DNA of 14,853 bases from CAYORM01 sp964406375 (GTDB taxonomy: Bacteria; Pseudomonadota; Alphaproteobacteria; DSM-16000; Inquilinaceae): the NCBI GenBank assembly GCA_964406375.1, contig CAYORM010000071.1, forward strand, positions 1 through 14,853, read 5' to 3'. The notes below the pieces were generated by a model. The model did not search any database, had not been told where the DNA came from, and worked only from the letters and a program-made list of their open reading frames with translations. Below, piece after piece: positions 12,907-14,853 of this stretch. The translations under genes and the position numbers were made by a program. The first letter of the stretch is position 1. Every line of letters starts with the position of its first letter.

Positions 12907-14853
12907 TGACGGCCATGCCCGACATCGCCGCGACCGCGGCACCGGCCGCCGTGCAGCGCTCGATTCCGTCGATCGAGACGATCGGTGGCGCGCCCGAAGG
13001 GCAGGACGCCCGCATCATCGCCGAGATGGCACGCGCCGCGGGGACGCGCGGCCTCATTCATCTCGTCACCGATGACGGGCGCCTGCCGGTGGTGCGCGCC
13101 GCGCTCGACTTCTTCGCACCGGATGTCGAGGTGCTGGTCCTGCCGCCCTGGGACTGCCTGCCCTACGACCGCGTGTCGCCGAGCCCGGAGACGACGGCGG
13201 AGCGGGTGGTGGCGCTGCTCGGGATGACGCGGCCGGCGGGCAGCCGGCCACGGGTGCTGTTGACGACGGTCGGCGCGGCGCTGCAGCGGGTTCCGCCGCG
13301 CGCGGCCTTCACCGATGCCGAATTCACCGCCGCGCCCGGCGACCGCATCGATGCCGAAGGGCTGCAGCGTTTCCTTGCGTGCAACGGCTACAGCCGGGCG
13401 CAGACGGTCCGTGAGCCCGGCGAATTCGCGGTGCGCGGCGACATTATCGATCTGTTCCCGCCGGGTGCGGAGGAGCCGCTGCGCCTCGATCTGTTCGGCG
13501 ACGAGCTCGAGCGGATCCGCCGCTTCGATCCGATGACGCAGCGCACCGTCGGCGAACAGGAGCGGCTGGTGCTCGGACCGATGAGCGAAGTGCTGCTCGA
13601 CGCCGACGCGATTGCGCGGTTCCGCGCCGGCTATCGCCAGCTCTTCGGCGCGGTGCTCAGCGACGATCCGCTCTACGAGGCCGTGTCGGCCGGGCGCAAG
13701 CATGCCGGCATGGAGCATTGGCTGCCGCTCTTCTTTGACGAGATGGAGACGGTCTTCGCCTATTGGCCAGCGGCGACCGTCACGCTCGATCATCAGGCGA
13801 CCCAGGCGCGCGATCAGCGCCTCGTGCAGATCGCCGATTTCTACGAGGCGCGGTGCAGCGTTCAGGCTGCCGAGCATCGGGCCGCGTCCCGCGGTGAGCG
13901 GCGGGCGCCACCCTATCGGCCCTTGCCGCCCGACCGGCTCTACCTCGACGAGGCGGGCTGGGAGGCGGCGCTCGTCGGGCGGCCGGTGGCTGCATTCTCG
14001 CCCTTCGGCAGGGCCGATGGCGAGGCGGCGACGGTGACGGATGCCGGCGGCCGCCGTGGCCGTGACTTCGCCGACGCCCGTGCCGATCCGACGGCCGACC
14101 TGTTCCAGGCGGTTCGCGATCATGTCGCCGAACTGTCGCGCAACGGTCATCGCGTGATGATCGCCGGCTATACCAACGGTGCCCGCGACCGGCTGCGCTC
14201 GATCCTCGCCGAGCACGGCCTCGCCAATCTGGAGCCGGCGGAGAGCTGGGCGGAGGTCGAGGCGCTCGATCCGCGCATCGTGGCCTCGGTGGTGCTGCCG
14301 CTCGAGCACGGCTTCGTCGCCCCGGGGATCGCCGTCGTCACCGAGACGGACATCCTCGGCGACCGGCTGAGTCGCCCGCAGCGCCGGCGCCGCAAGGCCG
14401 AGCAGTTCATTGCCGAGGTCTCGTCCCTTTCCGCCGGCGATTTCGTCGTCCATCAGGATCACGGTATCGGGCGCTATGAGGGGCTGGAGACGCTGCAGGT
14501 CGGCGGCGCGCCGCATGACTGCCTGAAAATCGTCTATGAGGGCGGCGACAAGCTCTTCGTGCCGGTCGAGAACATCGAGGTGCTCAGCCGCTACGGCTCG
14601 GAAGGGGCGGGGGCCACGCTCGACCGGCTGGGCGGCGCCGGCTGGCAAGCCCGCAAGGCGCGGGTCAAGAAGCGCCTCAAGGACATGGCGGACGAGCTGA
14701 TGCGTATCGCCGCGGCCCGCGCGCTGCGCAAGAGCACGCCGATCGTGCCGCCCGAGGGGCCGTGGCAGGAGTTCGTCGCCCGCTTCCCCTATGTCGAGAC
14801 GGATGATCAGCTGCGGGCGATCGAGGAGGTGCTCGACGATCTCGGCGCCGGCA
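12906..14853 (+). CDS. mfd: transcription-repair coupling factor Mfd, N-terminal part (truncated by window)
   Basis: Mfd removes RNA polymerase stalled at DNA lesions and recruits UvrA. The frame runs open from ATG 12906 to the last base, giving 649 residues of an expected 1150 or so. The UvrB-homology region is clear: LPPWDCLPYDRVSPSPET at about residues 79-96 and the FAVRGDIIDLFPPG block near 174-187. The RNA polymerase interaction domain begins near residue 510 (GDFVVHQDHGIGRYEGLE) and runs through DKLFVPVENIEVLSRYG. The translocase domain begins with ARKARVKKRLKDMADELM, and the window ends before its Walker A motif. ATG 12906 overlaps the sdhE stop as TGATG. ATG 12915 and GTG 12903 are in frame alternatives. 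The opposite strand holds a long open frame (12879-14648) that is only a GC-driven shadow of this gene. Confidence 0.95.
   Translation, partial: MTAMPDIAATAAPAAVQRSIPSIETIGGAPEGQDARIIAEMARAAGTRGLIHLVTDDGRLPVVRAALDFFAPDVEVLVLPPWDCLPYDRVSPSPETTAERVVALLGMTRPAGSRPRVLLTTVGAALQRVPPRAAFTDAEFTAAPGDRIDAEGLQRFLACNGYSRAQTVREPGEFAVRGDIIDLFPPGAEEPLRLDLFGDELERIRRFDPMTQRTVGEQERLVLGPMSEVLLDADAIARFRAGYRQLFGAVLSDDPLYEAVSAGRKHAGMEHWLPLFFDEMETVFAYWPAATVTLDHQATQARDQRLVQIADFYEARCSVQAAEHRAASRGERRAPPYRPLPPDRLYLDEAGWEAALVGRPVAAFSPFGRADGEAATVTDAGGRRGRDFADARADPTADLFQAVRDHVAELSRNGHRVMIAGYTNGARDRLRSILAEHGLANLEPAESWAEVEALDPRIVASVVLPLEHGFVAPGIAVVTETDILGDRLSRPQRRRRKAEQFIAEVSSLSAGDFVVHQDHGIGRYEGLETLQVGGAPHDCLKIVYEGGDKLFVPVENIEVLSRYGSEGAGATLDRLGGAGWQARKARVKKRLKDMADELMRIAAARALRKSTPIVPPEGPWQEFVARFPYVETDDQLRAIEEVLDDLGAG

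Noticed and set aside
12879..14648. 589-residue open frame on the minus strand
   Set aside because: It lies opposite mfd, whose plus-strand frame carries clear family motifs. The minus-strand product is low-complexity Arg/Ala/Gly and matches nothing I recognise.

Overview
The window is GC-rich chromosomal DNA from an alphaproteobacterium, probably Rhodospirillales-like. Three things point there: GyrA followed by CoaD, the recG / sdhE-mfd arrangement, and an MCE lipid-transport operon whose permease has a fused STAS domain. I cannot name the genus. Coding density is very high. No gap between genes exceeds about 210 bases, and I see no insertion sequence, CRISPR array, phage remnant or rRNA.

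Layout. 1-915: 3' end of gyrA. 993/1011-1508: coaD. 1589-1664: tRNA-Lys(TTT), with a likely promoter and a downstream hairpin. 1776-2165 (minus): a DUF4326 protein. 2375-2875: a secreted PRC-barrel protein followed by a strong hairpin. 2938-3138: a small two-helix membrane protein. 3278-6037: a 919-residue glycosyltransferase that appears to join a GT32-like, a GT2-like and an Anp1/GT62-like domain. 6040-6756 (minus): a Crp/Fnr-family regulator. 6921-10459: a four-gene MCE operon (STAS-MlaE permease, MlaF ATPase, long MlaD-like MCE protein, PqiC-like lipoprotein). 10464-12542 (minus): recG from a TTG start. 12607-12906: sdhE. 12906 to the window end: the N-terminal 649 residues of mfd, cut by the window edge.

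How the genes relate. The MCE operon is one functional unit: inner-membrane permease and ATPase, a membrane-anchored periplasmic MCE protein, and a lipoprotein partner, probably moving phospholipid between the two membranes. The Crp/Fnr gene is divergent from it across a 164-base region holding a perfect inverted repeat, so it is a candidate regulator of itself or the operon. gyrA, recG and mfd are replication, repair and transcription-coupled repair housekeeping genes. sdhE flavinylates succinate dehydrogenase and overlaps mfd by one base.

The most unusual item is the triple glycosyltransferase. It stands alone with its own plausible sigma-70 promoter, whose -10 element is bracketed by an inverted repeat. 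Its two outer domains belong to the families of fungal Och1 (GT32) and Mnn9/Van1/Anp1 (GT62), which act successively in building fungal mannan.
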